Assembly (NCBI RefSeq): GCF_009389715.1
Contig: NC_052407.1
Location: 7,350,475-7,414,474, forward strand
Length of the DNA stretch: 64,000 nt
Direction of reading: 5' to 3'
Origin: Phoenix dactylifera
Lineage: Eukaryota; Streptophyta; Magnoliopsida; Arecales; Arecaceae
Below are positions 11,777 through 23,015 of this stretch, in pieces (position 1 is the stretch's first letter; each line of letters starts with the position of its first letter). The notes beneath the pieces are model-generated. The model made no database searches and was not told where the DNA came from. It saw only the letters and a list, made by a program, of their open reading frames with translations. The position numbers and the translations under genes are program-made.

Positions 11777-12016
11777 TTTGAACCCATGTCTCTTGCATGA
11801 CCACAAAGAGACTTCTAGCAAAATTGCTTGCACTTCTATCGATGCTCCCTTCTATTTTAGGTCAGCTTGCAGGCGATTGTGTTTGAATTGTTCTATGGTT
11901 ATTAGCTGGCCAATATTGGAATAATTGGGGAAAGGTCATGGTATTGGAACAATGATTTTCCAAGACAATGTATGGACAAGCTATATGGAGACAACTACTT
12001 TGCCATCAGAAGAGAA
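11777..12016. other. Spacer between the rRNA scrap and the PIF-like element
   Basis: Moderate GC at its start, possibly further decayed plastid sequence, but I cannot support the match. No gene seen. Confidence 0.4.
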
Positions 12017-12820
12017 TTAGGCCCCATTTGGCAGAGCTGTTGGCAGTAGAATTTTTTGAAGTAGAGCTTTTATAAAAAGAAATTTTCTATTTGGTAACTA
12101 CATTTTTAAAGTACCGTGAAACTTTAATACGTGTTTGATAAATAAACTAAGAAAATACTTTTGGTATAACAAAATGATCATAAAGAACATTACATAGTAC
12201 TATACAATAGAGCATAATAAAATATAATATGTATTAATACATAAATATATGATATAGTATTATATTATTGTAATGTATTATAATATTATTATAATATAGT
12301 AATATAATATTATATACTATACATTGATAATATAACATAATTTGATATTATATAACATAATATATCAATATATTATGATATAATGTAATATAATATTATA
12401 TTTATAGTATAATACAATAATAAAAGTATAAAATATTATCATTATTATCATTATATATTAATATTTTATTAATATAATATTTTTAGAAACTAATTTTTGG
12501 GTTTTTTGTTTTCTTTGTTGGGATTTCTAGAGATTTATGCAATATAAAGGGACATTTTCTATAATTATAATATTTTATTATGAGTATTTTAGTTCAAAAA
12601 AAATATATAAATCAAAACAGCTATTCGATGCATGCTAAAAATGCTCTTCCGAAGAAGCTCCATTTTGGAGTTTATCTCAAGAAGAAGTTTTAGCTTTCTA
12701 GCAAAGTTAAAATAGATTTTCGATTTTTTTACCAAACATCTCTATTCCATCCAAAAGTACTTTTGAAGGATCAGAAAGTGCTTTCTGGCCCACCAAAAAC
12801 TTTGCTAAATGGGGTCTTTA
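12017..12820. mobile_element. Non-autonomous DNA transposon with TIRs (PIF/Tourist-like)
   Basis: The left end reads TTA then GGCCCCATTTGGCAGAGCT. The right end, reverse-complemented, reads AAGACCCCATTTAGCAAAGT, bordered by TTA at 12818-12820. The inverted ends match over roughly 16 bp with a few mismatches, and a TTA target duplication fits PIF/Harbinger. Between them is an extremely AT-rich core (about 12180-12480) of ATAATATATTA-type sequence. Sub-terminal stretches are also complementary (GAAGTAGAGCTTTT and AAAGTACTTTTGAAG types). No transposase is present. Confidence 0.58.
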
Positions 12821-14476
12821 AAAGCAGCCTAACTCCCCAGCTATCTGTGTGCTACATTGGGCCATGCAGTGAATGTAGTGGCTCCAGTAACTTGCGACAA
12901 TTCAACTTGTGCATGGAACCAGTTACATCTACTTTGCTATCATGGTAGTGCAACATTAGATTGTTGGGCAGGATTAGGTGGATTATTTCATGGGTCAATT
13001 GATATATTTTATATATTTTTTGCATTAGGTTGATCTTTTAGAGTTATAAATAAACAAAATTTACAAGATTATTAGGTGTCAAGTTGGTGTGATGTCGATA
13101 AATAGTACATGCCATGTCAGCTATTCCACAGGACGTTCTCTAAAGGTATCTACCAGGTTTGGTCCAATAGAGGGGGACTTGGATCCGCCAACTCCCCTGA
13201 AAACACCCAAAGAATAGTTTTGGATGGTGATTTTAACATAATTGGATTAGGTGTGGATTGGTTGAGACCGAACCGCTTATAAATTGGTTAGATATGGTTT
13301 AGCCGTCAAATGGGTCGCATGGATGGAACGAAAATTTAAAATTGATGTTCAAACTCTTAAAATGGTGGTAATTGTGCATTGGACTATGCTCTAGTGGAGT
13401 CATGATAAGAATGAAAAGAAATGCTACATAATTAATGATTAAGAGAAAAAATAGAGGAAGAAGAGGAAGAAAAGTGAAGGAAACAGTATACTAAGTTTTC
13501 ACATGTCTTTTTTTCCTTTACTTTATTTTTTTTCTCCTTTTTTTCACTTTATTTGAATACCAAATCTAAATATTATATTTTTAGTTATATTAAAAATAAT
13601 GCATGTGGAGACGGACGTGATTTCTAAAACTTTTTAGATTTGACATTTTTTGATTAGAATCTAGATTATAAGAATATCTAAAAATAATTCATTTATAATT
13701 ATTTTTTTAATGCATTAAAATTTATTTGTCTCTTGGTTCTTAATTATCTTCCAACTCCTTGGGAAATTTTTGAGTCTAGATATTCTAGAAATTTTTGAAT
13801 CCTTCCTTTCCTGTTAAATCGAATTTTCTATCACTTGTTAATTAGGAAATTCTTTGCCTCTTTTTCTTATTCTCAAAGCGCAACAATTTCAAAATTTCTT
13901 TATTTACAGAAGACTTTCATGTTTTATGAAGACTTCTGAAAGAGAAATTCAATTACGGATTCTATATGAATATTTTAAATTTTAATAAAATAATTTGATT
14001 AGGGTTATTTTGAAATTGAAAATTAGAAAATTATAGTTTACGAAATTTATCATTATTGATGAGTAAGATATTGATAAGTTGGATGATAGGTCCATACGGA
14101 CTAAATGAGTTGGATATTATGGATTATATCTAAAATAGGTTGGGCATGGATTAAAGACTTTTTGACCTAACCTCAATTGAAAAAGGCATTTAATCCTACT
14201 TTTGTGGAGCGGAGGCTTGTGTATCTACTTTTTGTGTTGAGGTCTAGGTATTTGGGTTGAGCCTATTTACAATTAAAAATAAGTTTGCCCAATGAGTTTG
14301 GGTTGTTTCTAGTTTAGGGTTAAATTATAAAAGTCTCTTTCAACTACATCTATCCTTCTATTACGCGATAGTATGATTGAAAGATTGGACCTCTGCAATT
14401 CAACCAAGTATTGGAGAGGATCGTCCAAGCAGCCATGTAAGATGCCCCAAAAAATATAAGAGAGAGATATTGCTAA
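12821..14476. other. Intergenic, no gene seen
   Basis: AT-rich sequence with a purine-rich stretch (13437-13483) and T-rich tracts (13507-13548). Parts of 13200-13330 resemble the GGGTTGGGTC-style dispersed repeats further right. No coding region supported. Confidence 0.5.
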
Positions 14477-14927
14477 GCTTGAGTGGATCTTTATTCAAAT
14501 CCGATCATGTTAAATTAGATAATGGAGATCCAATATTAATGATTCGAGTCTTTGAATATGATTTCCTACCTCTGAACCGCTCATACACAAAAAAAAATGA
14601 TTTGGAGATACTAAAATTGATAGGTTAGAAGTCTCCAAATCATATGAGTTTTCATATATAAGCAGTTTAAAGATAGTAGATTATATCCAATGATTTGGAT
14701 TATTGATGCGTAACCCCCATCATCCAATTAAACCTGACCCAGCTATACTCGAGTTAATCTCCATTTAGATTTGGTCAAGTCTAGATTTGGAAAATGAATT
14801 AATGATTTAAGCTATTGGATGTGATTTATTATATCTAAACTACTTATATACCAAAAATTATTTATTTTGGAGACTCCTAATTAATATATGTACCAAATGG
14901 TCAAAAAATGGACCGTCTAAATAATAT

Positions 14928-15013
<86 letters not shown>

Positions 15014-15155
15014 ATCACTGAGTCTCTAAATCATATATTTTTTGATGCGTATGTAATTCAAAGATAGTAGATCAAATCTAACGGCACGGATCATCGATAT
15101 GTGATCTTTATTATATAATGTAGACTTGATCTCGATGTAGATCCATCTAAGTGTA
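14477..15155. repeat. Block of four related segments in alternating orientation (MITE-like)
   Basis: One sequence motif occurs four times: about 14477-14612 (minus), 14627-14702 (plus), 14804-14880 (minus) and 15019-15155 (plus). Each copy shows GTCTCCAAATCATATG-like wording, then an AAAGATAGTAGAT-like box and a CCAATGATTTGGAT-like box, with about 70-80% agreement by eye. The inner pair forms a hairpin arm of about 75 bp around a ~100-bp loop. The outer pair is longer and encloses it, with a (TA)n tract inserted. This could be a foldback or MITE nested in a relative. No TSD could be fixed. Confidence 0.6.
14933..15011. repeat. (TA)n microsatellite
   Basis: About 40 uninterrupted TA units, lying between two arms of the alternating inverted repeat block. 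Confidence 0.97.
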
Positions 15156-15175
15156 GCCAAATCCACACACACATA

Positions 15176-15183
<8 letters not shown>

Positions 15184-15245
<62 letters not shown>
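15184..15245. repeat. (TA)n microsatellite flanked by (CA)/(GT) runs
   Basis: About 31 TA units. CACACACATATGTGTGTG lies on the left and ACACACACAT on the right, so the whole tract can form a long hairpin. Confidence 0.97.
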
Positions 15246-15255
<10 letters not shown>

Positions 15256-18200
15256 TACTTACATACATACATATGGATGTGACATTGTCTATGAGCCAAT
15301 ACAATGGCTAGTACTGGATAATCTCCTAACTCTCCAATAATGCAACCGCACAATGTCCAACTCTACATTAGTGCAGCCACTTCTTTCCTCTCAAGAAATA
15401 CTCATCATGTCGGTTTACTTCCGGCAAAAACATTGTACAAATGCCTCACTCGGGACGAATACTTCACCTTATCTACTGCTAGTTTTATATTAGAAACGGC
15501 AGTTCGTATCCCATATTCCTATATTCCTAGATGGCTAGACACTATGGGATCCAATAATTCCTTTCCCTGAACTTGAAGCAAGCATTCAAGGCAATGAGCA
15601 AAAGGCCTTCGTGGTCCCAGGCAAAATCATTCCTCCTAGACTCCGTGTCTTTTTCATTGTGGAATGCGTTGTTCACAAACATTCCGTGGACCATCCTAGT
15701 CTCAAGTTACAAGGCTCAATGTTCTCCCTTCTTGATCAAAGTGGTGTAACAAAACTGACCCTCCAAATTTGCTGAAGTAAAAAGGTTGTGCAATTCTAGC
15801 ATTAGCTCATTTCACTGAGTTAACAAGTGTATTTAAGGGAAGCAGAATTTGTACAGGTCCTTGCAAACCTGACAGGAGATGCTAGCTGCTTGTTGTATCA
15901 ATGGAGAGTCCAATTCAATGCTGCAATTTAATGTTTAATTGCTATCAAAACTGACCACTTCCAAATCCCTTCAATCCTACTCAAAGACATGGATAATGAA
16001 TAGATAATAAAAAGTAGTTGGCGGATACGTAAAGCGCTGCTTTTAGATTTCATGCAAAATTTGCGAAATGAGGAGGGCGTTTTCCACTTTCTTCCTGCCA
16101 AGGGAAAGTACCTACTCAGGGACCAGTGAAGGTCTGGCAAACTGGACAAAATTAGTTCCAATTAGACTGTAAACTAAATAACTCTAGTACAATTCTATGG
16201 AAGTGAACTTTTGACTCTATGATTCAACGCTCTTCATATGCTATGCTTATCTTGAAACATAAGAGGCATTTAAATATTTAGAATATGCCATCTTCTTTTT
16301 GAGAAAAAAAAAATATGATAATTATGAAACATAAGATCGATCCAGTTTACGTAATGGTTTTGATGTTTTTCATAAAGTTGTTAAAAAATGTCAACGGCTT
16401 TCATGAAACCTCTTCATAACATTTTTCTTGCCATTTTTTAAACAATTTTTTTAGGACTGGACTCACTTATACATAGAAAGGTACCATATATTTGTTCTTC
16501 CTCCTTTCCATGCATATTGTCTTTGAAGTGAGTCCATAGCTATGTACAAGCAATTATCGATTTAAACTACCAAATCAACCGAGCTGCAATTTCCCTTAGT
16601 ATGTTATAATAAATGCGTCACACTTGTGATTTTACCAACAAAAAGTAAATTCACATGGTTTTTGTGTTGGTGTTATTATTAGGATACATAATTCTCTTCT
16701 GAAGATAAATTTTAAATTGGAAGAATAAGTTATATCATCTTGACAATTGGAACTTATTCGAAACAGTGATTTCTAGCCTTCTAAGTACTAGCCTGTGTTT
16801 ATTAGGAGCATGGTTTTAAAAGGTCAAGTTCATACCCATCCAATTTGGTATACCTATATTTAATACAGTATTGACAACAATTCTACTTGTGCATCTAAAG
16901 ATGATAAAACATTAGAAAGCTCCATATTATTATTGGATGGGAGCCATGATGAGATTGGTTGAACCGGACACTGTAATAATAGTAACAACTTCAGTTTCTC
17001 ATTTGCATGTCCTTGACATGCATCACAGAACCTCCTCTATTTGGAGGGCTGGTGTAACTAATGAACTTCTCAAAAATAGAGTCCTGTTTGGCTTGTTCTA
17101 AGTTGATAGATTCTGAATTTTCTCCTGTTTTTCTTTGTCCTCTCTCTGTTTTTAAATGTAAAAGAAGGGAGACATATCAACCCAACTCGAGTCTTCTTGT
17201 CTGCCTTCTTCGGTTGCTTCTGCTTTTAAATTTTTCAGCATGATTTCATTGCGTTTTTTTGTTGGCCTGCTTGCAAGTTGTGACTTAAACTCATCTAATT
17301 AGCTGTTAATTGTCCAAATGAATTACTAATGTGCTATTTTTGTAGAATTCTATGAATTTTTCCCCTGTAGATCGAATTCCAAGCATTTCAATTAAAAATA
17401 AACCCTTTTCGACTCCTGCCGATCCGATCAGCTAAAACACTTTCAGTACAGTATTATGATAGAGGAAAAGGCTTCATAAGGTGGTCCAAAGGTAAATGGT
17501 GCTGTTGTGGATTTAGACGCCATGGGAGATCATGCAATCATGTGCAGCGAACAGAGTGGTCCCTCTAATCCAAGTTTTGCAAAACAATAACTTCAGTTAT
17601 GATCCTTTTTTCGCTTCCATTTGTCTTGAGCTGGGTTTAGGTTGTTAAGTGGTAACAAAACAGGCTAACCACTTTGCTTTACTTCTCTCTAGTTTATGAT
17701 GCTTTCTTTCCTTTAATGCTAATAACCAAAAGCAATTAACAAGGATTCGTTGCGAAGGCACTCTATCCTTGGGGTTAGGATGATAAGGACTTTAGGCATA
17801 AAGTAGTTTAGCTGGGCTATAAAGATGATTGCAACATTATAGATGTTCGAGGGAAGTAGTTTGGCAATTCGATCGAAGTGTCAATGCTTGCGTGGAGAGG
17901 AATTTTCTACCGGTGATGAAAATGCCACCATCCAGACTTTTTCTGAAAAAAAGAATATATCGATTTTAATGAAATTGTCGATCGCATTGTTCTGATGTCT
18001 CTCACCAAGTTAAATTTAATATTCAACATAAAATAATCAATAATGTAGTTAATCATAGTTATGAATTGGATTGAGAAAATGTTTGTTTGTACAGTATTTA
18101 TTGTTACATTGTGAATAGTCAAAATTATATCACGACGAATTATTCGAGAGATGAACAATAACATCTAGTAAATGCATATCTGATATAAAAATTTAATTTA

Positions 18201-18933
18201 GTAAAGGGTATTTGAAATTAAATAGGCAGGGGGCACCTGTGTTTGCAGCATGTATCATGGTATACTTTTATTATATCACTAGGGCACCTGTGTAGACCCC
18301 CTCCCATCATAAGAAAATGGAAAACATACCTACATGAATGACATCTAACATACCATGTGTAATTGTGTATCATCTAATACTTAATTCAGATAATAGTTGA
18401 AATTCTAAGAGATTTAGGGTTTGAAATAAGATATAACATATTTATATATGAGACACCAAACAGACAATATAGTTCAGAGATGTTACAAGAAAAAGACCTA
18501 TACACCCATGAACACCTGATGTCTCATGATGCGATTATGAATGCTAACACATTTATTTTTTGTATTTATAATTAAGATCTTATGTCCCCTTTTCAAGTGT
18601 GAGGTGATAATGGTGGTTGGTTTTTTTTGATTGAAATAATGGTGGTTGGTTGATTAGCCTCAAGTTCTCAAGTCTCAACCACTCACACTAGTTTGTTGCA
18701 TAAGTTGCAGAAACCCTTTTTTTTTTTTTGGTCAAAAGTTGCAGAAACCCTTTGCTGGTGTGGTGGTTCAACAAAATATCTAAGCAGCAGAATATTAGGT
18801 AATATGGAAGTCTAAACAAAGCTACACATCATGTGCTGTGGAACACCTAAACCTGAAAAGTGTTGAGCCAGTACCACTGTCCTTGATAATCCTAGTTCCA
18901 AATGCAATTTTATTTCTCGCTAAGTACTTTTAT
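15246..18933. other. Long intergenic stretch, no gene seen
   Basis: AT-rich throughout. Short frames such as 15340-15570 (+), 15928-16161 (-) and 17061-17243 (+) have no recognisable motif, no plausible splice partners and no composition change. Two short GGGCACCTGTGT repeats occur at 18229 and 18283. Confidence 0.5.
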
Positions 18934-18952
18934 ACATACATACATACATGCA

Positions 18953-19010
<58 letters not shown>

Positions 19011-19011
19011 G
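18934..19011. repeat. Compound microsatellite (CATA)n-(TA)n-(TG)n
   Basis: About 12 CATA units, then six TA and about nine TG units, in the order read on the plus strand. Confidence 0.95.
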
Positions 19012-19693
19012 TTTTAAAGTAAGTATTTCTGAAGCCACTTTTTCTGTGGATACATCACAAGTTTAATTGACTTGATCTTAAACATAACTAGGGGATAGGA
19101 GTTTATTTTTGTAAATAGTAGATAAGTGGTTTTAAATAAAAAGGTAGAGAATTGGTGTTAATATAATGAATCATGATTAATTAAAACATGTTGTACATCC
19201 AAGTTGTAGGAAATCTACAAAATTTGGATTGTATAAAATTTGCTGCCATTTGTTTTTCTTTCTTTCCTTTTTCTATTAAAAAAGAGAAGACAAGTTCCGT
19301 CCACTAAATTTTTTTTAAAAAATAAAGCAATACCAAAGATCTAAACGCAAGTAAGTAAAACAAGATTGAGACAAAATATATGCATGTCGGGTTCATTTAG
19401 TAAATAGCACAAACCTTGACGTGGATTATCCTTCAAATGGAGTATCCATCTTAAAACCAAAGGATGCCAATTTGTTCAAACAGTAAAGTTAATTGGATGT
19501 AGATCTTAGTGAAGTTGGTTGACATCGATGCTATTATTTTTTTTTAAACAAACAAATCTTTAAGAGCTATTGCAATATGGTTTGGGCAAAATGCTAACAC
19601 AATTTATCTTTCGTTATGCTTTAATTTCAGCCATCAATCAAGACCATGAAGCTGAAGCCTTATAGGTGCAGTCCTCAGGAAGTGGTGCATTGA

Positions 19694-19694
19694 A

Positions 19695-19722
<28 letters not shown>
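19694..19722. repeat. (TA)n microsatellite
   Basis: About 14 TA units followed by TTGGTC; a common target for slippage, no other function seen. Confidence 0.95.
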
Positions 19723-19725
<3 letters not shown>

Positions 19726-19889
19726 TCAAAGATAGGAGGGGAGGGGGAGGGACCAGCCCACCTATATAGCAGCTCTCGCTGAGCTCTCCTTCCATCAATA
19801 AATGTTCAATACAAATCGCAGATTTTTGCGTGCCTTCTTCGACCCGTGGGTTCACCGCCTCAGGTTTGTCACCCCAACGCCATCTTGGT

Positions 19890-19998
19890 ATAGATGGAAG
19901 AAAAGCATATCCGCCAACGAGCTATCCAGACGTGGGACATTCGGTTCTCTAATTTAATCGACGCCCGTGCGTTTCGAATTCGGACAACTCAAGTGGAA
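19890..19998 (-). mobile_element. Partial copy of a tRNA-derived SINE-like repeat
   Basis: On the minus strand it reads CACTTGAGTTGTCCGAATTC, then GAAACGCACGGGCG and TCGATTAAATTAGAG. This aligns with the body of the repeat at 44690-44945 (which has GTGGTTCCAAGTTCAAAACA, then CACAGGCATCGATTAAAATG). The head carrying box A is missing here, so this copy is truncated at its 5' end. The match was made by eye over about 80 bp. Confidence 0.5.
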
Positions 19999-20430
19999 TT
20001 AAATTATTATTATTTTTTGCTTGGATTTTTTCTTACACCAAATATTATTTTTTTAAAATTTAAAATTTTATTAAGTTTGTTTGCAAAAGTAATCATACAA
20101 TTTTGGAAATATTAGGAGGAGGAAAATACTTAGACCAATAGAGACTTTAACCGTACGAATGACAGAGTGATTGGATGTTAGAAGTGGGCCCTGGACGCAT
20201 CCATTAAGTTTTTTTTTTTTTTTTTTTTTTGTGGTGGGGGTAGGGGGAGGGCAAGGATCTGTTAAGCCGACTTGGTGGATGATTTCGTCAACTAACTACT
20301 GTTTGAGAAATGTAAGCTATCCTTGTCGGGATGCCATGTAAGATTTCGTTGTTAACGTCTTCAGCTAGACGCAATGAATAAAATATAAAGATCCGGGTTC
20401 CAATCACCTCCCACAGAACTTGAATCTTCT

Positions 20431-20480
20431 GCTCCTCCTGATCCTAACGTCGTACGCTCCTCCTGATCCTAACGTCGTAC
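20431..20480. repeat. Perfect 25-bp tandem duplication
   Basis: Two identical adjacent copies of a unit beginning GCTCCTCCTGATCC and ending GTCGTAC (20431-20455 and 20456-20480). A T tract of 22 bases (20209-20230) lies upstream and a poly-A run (about 20488-20505) just downstream. Confidence 0.95.
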
Positions 20481-20517
20481 CAAAGAAGAAAAAAAAAAAA
20501 AAAAAACAATAAAAAAC

Positions 20518-20640
20518 CTAATCCAAAAAAACTAGTTAAAAGATATTATTTAATTTTTTTGATCTTATATAAGTATTCAAGATCTATCTAAAAATAATCG
20601 ATGTGGAACTAAATATATATTTGCAAGGATCTTCACAGAG
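20518..20640 (+). repeat. Dispersed repeat, copy 1 of a direct pair
   Basis: Shares an ordered set of blocks with 20766-20888: AGATATTATTT, TTGATCYTATAT, AGTAYTCAAGATCTA, AATAATCGATG and ACTAAATATA. A third, more diverged copy is at 35530-35632. It is probably part of an interspersed non-coding repeat. Confidence 0.55.
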
Positions 20641-20765
20641 TTCAAATCTAATCAAAAGTATTACGGTCGGCCTGTGATTAGCTCTAAAAAATATATGCTG
20701 CAGTGTCTCCTAGTTCACATAAGTTATGCACCACATTCACTCTGATACCATTTGTAACAATTAGC

Positions 20766-20888
20766 ACCTCATCCAAAATGACTACTCGGAAGATATTATT
20801 TGAGTTTCTTGATCCTATATCAGTACTCAAGATCTACTCAGCAAATAATCGATGCGAGACTAAATATACGCCCGTGCGAGTTCTCACA
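20766..20888 (+). repeat. Dispersed repeat, copy 2 of a direct pair
   Basis: Same block order as 20518-20640, with slightly higher GC. It is preceded by CTGATACCATTTGTAACA. About 245 bp separate the starts of the two copies. Confidence 0.55.
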
Positions 20889-22484
20889 CAACTAATGTGA
20901 TTTCTACTTTTCTATGACACCAACCGACGGACCAATTAATATTATTTTGACAGACAAGTTATTGAGACATTAATTTTTCCACTAAAAAATTGTCATAGAT
21001 TTTAGTTCATCAAATATTTTGAGAACATATAACTGCATGTGCAGTCATAAGTAAATAAAATTTATACTTAAATGATCACATTCAAGGTTGAAATTTTGGG
21101 TGCAGTATTATAAATAGAAATATCAGGCATGCCATGAAATCAATAATTAGTTTGATATTTTTTTATTATTGACTAATTTGGGGATGCCATATTCGGCATG
21201 CAAAAATCCAAAAGAAAAATGAGTGGCAAAGAGTACTTTAGCTTGTAATGAAAATTATAGAACATGCCATATTTTTGGATATCATTCTATCATGTAAATC
21301 CAGCACGTTTTTTGATGGATCAATGCATAAAGTCAAAATACATATTGATGTCATCTAAGCAATGCTGACAAAATATGCATAGCTTGCAGCATATACATGC
21401 CGGTGATCACTTGCTTGCATGTGTATTTTAGGATATCTATCTTAAAAATAATTCCTCTTTTTAATTTTTTTATACTATTGTTGCTAACTTCTATTATTTA
21501 AATTCAATTTAATAGTTTAAATTAAAAAAACATATTTGCACTTGGGTATGAACAATAATGAGGATGTGAGTGGGTACATGGATCATTATCTATCTTGTAG
21601 CCATTCTAAGATCATATGAGGATATAATTTTTTCTTTTTAAATCATAATAATTATTCAAGTAGCATGGGTCAACCACCACCGGTGAATATTTTGGCATAT
21701 TTTTACGTCTCACTGTTTATTAAGTTTCACAAATAAAATAAATTGAATTTGCTTTTTTTTTATGTGTACAAAAAGAACAATAAAACATAACTACAAGATC
21801 ATCCAAGCCTTAGTGTGAAGGATAAATCTTGTATACAATGTTTGTTTTTGTTTTTAGTTAGCATGCATATTGGTGTTCAAAAATTAGACAAGTCTGTCTA
21901 TGAGATTAACTTGTTCAAATTATTTTCATCAAATCATCCTAGCTTGAGAGGTGATTCTTATGATAAACATTCGGAAAAAAAATTAACCCGTTGTCATGAA
22001 ATTAAATTAACTTCTTTGCCATTGAAAAATATACGATAATACGACGAAGATAGTAGGGCAAACTATCCTATGATTAGTTGTGAAATCTAAGCTATTCATT
22101 ACGGACAAAAACATTCGTACAAAGGTACAATTTCAAACGTGACAAACATGGCCCCAACAAAGAGATATACGATAATACGACTTAAACTTTGCTCACGGGG
22201 TTCATAAAACGTCGTAACTTGAAATGTGACAAGGGATAGGGTGCCTTAAAAAGGAAACAAACCAAGCTGCTCACCCGGCCGGTGACCCTAACCTGAACTA
22301 GAAACTTTTCGAATTGCTATACTAAATAAACAATACTTAGCGAACCCAACTTGGACACACCCAACCCACCACCTTGGACAGACATCAGGGCCCACATCGT
22401 GGTACCACTCGCGAGTCAAAAGCTAGTAGTTGGGTGCGTTTAGACCTGGTGCGTTCTGGTTTACTTCACCAATATCCATGACCC
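20889..22484. other. Intergenic, upstream of the QWRF gene
   Basis: AT-rich to about 22200, then rising GC. The sequence AAGAGATATACGATAATACGAC (near 22158) repeats a motif from 22027-22043. No gene seen. Confidence 0.5.
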
Positions 22485-22494
22485 TTTATAAAAG
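22485..22494 (+). promoter_or_regulatory. Probable TATA box of the QWRF gene
   Basis: TTTATAAAAG sits in a change from AT-rich to CT-rich sequence, about 520 bp before the ATG at 23016. The CT-rich stretch after it looks like a monocot 5' UTR. Transcript start not known. Confidence 0.45.
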
Positions 22495-22561
22495 CGCATC
22501 ATTTTAGCCGATTACACCTATACATTAAGATTAGGACCGTCTCAATTTCGTCTCCGAAAAA

Positions 22562-22762
22562 ATGAAGGAAAACGACATCAACGCTGAAAAAAATTCCCGT
22601 CAACCTTGCCTTCCGCCCCTCCGGCTCCCTTCTCCGCCGCCTAAACCGCTGCCGTTACCTCCTCTTCTCTGTTCCTTCTTTTATTCTCCCACCTCCTTCC
22701 TTCCTCCCATCATCTCTTTTTCTTCTCATTTTCTTTTACTAACTTTGTACTCCCAAAGCTAA
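22562..22762 (+). promoter_or_regulatory. Possible upstream ORF in the QWRF 5' leader
   Basis: If transcription begins near 22515, the first ATG in the leader (22562) opens a 66-codon frame, and a second ATG at 22939 opens an 11-codon frame. Both end before the main ATG. The 66-residue product is Pro/Ser/Leu-rich with no known motif. Such frames often lower translation of the main frame, but whether these are in the mRNA is unproven. Confidence 0.3.
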
Positions 22763-23015
22763 TCCCACTTCCTTCTCCTTCACTAATTCCATTCTAGTAA
22801 ATGCGTCACTCTTCTCTCTTCTTCCATCTCAACAAAGCACTCATACTGAGCTAAAAACCAACTCTGAAACCTAAAATCCCATACCGAAAGTAGAAGAAGT
22901 ATTATTAACCTCTTCTTCTCCTCTCTCCCTCCCTTCCGTGATGCTTCTCACATTTTTTTCTCTTGCTCATCTTTAAAGAGAGAGACGGAGAGACTCAGAC
23001 CTCGCCAGCGAGATC

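Noticed and set aside
15340..15570. 76-codon frame after the second (TA)n tract
   Set aside because: No recognisable motif, no composition change, no splice partners.
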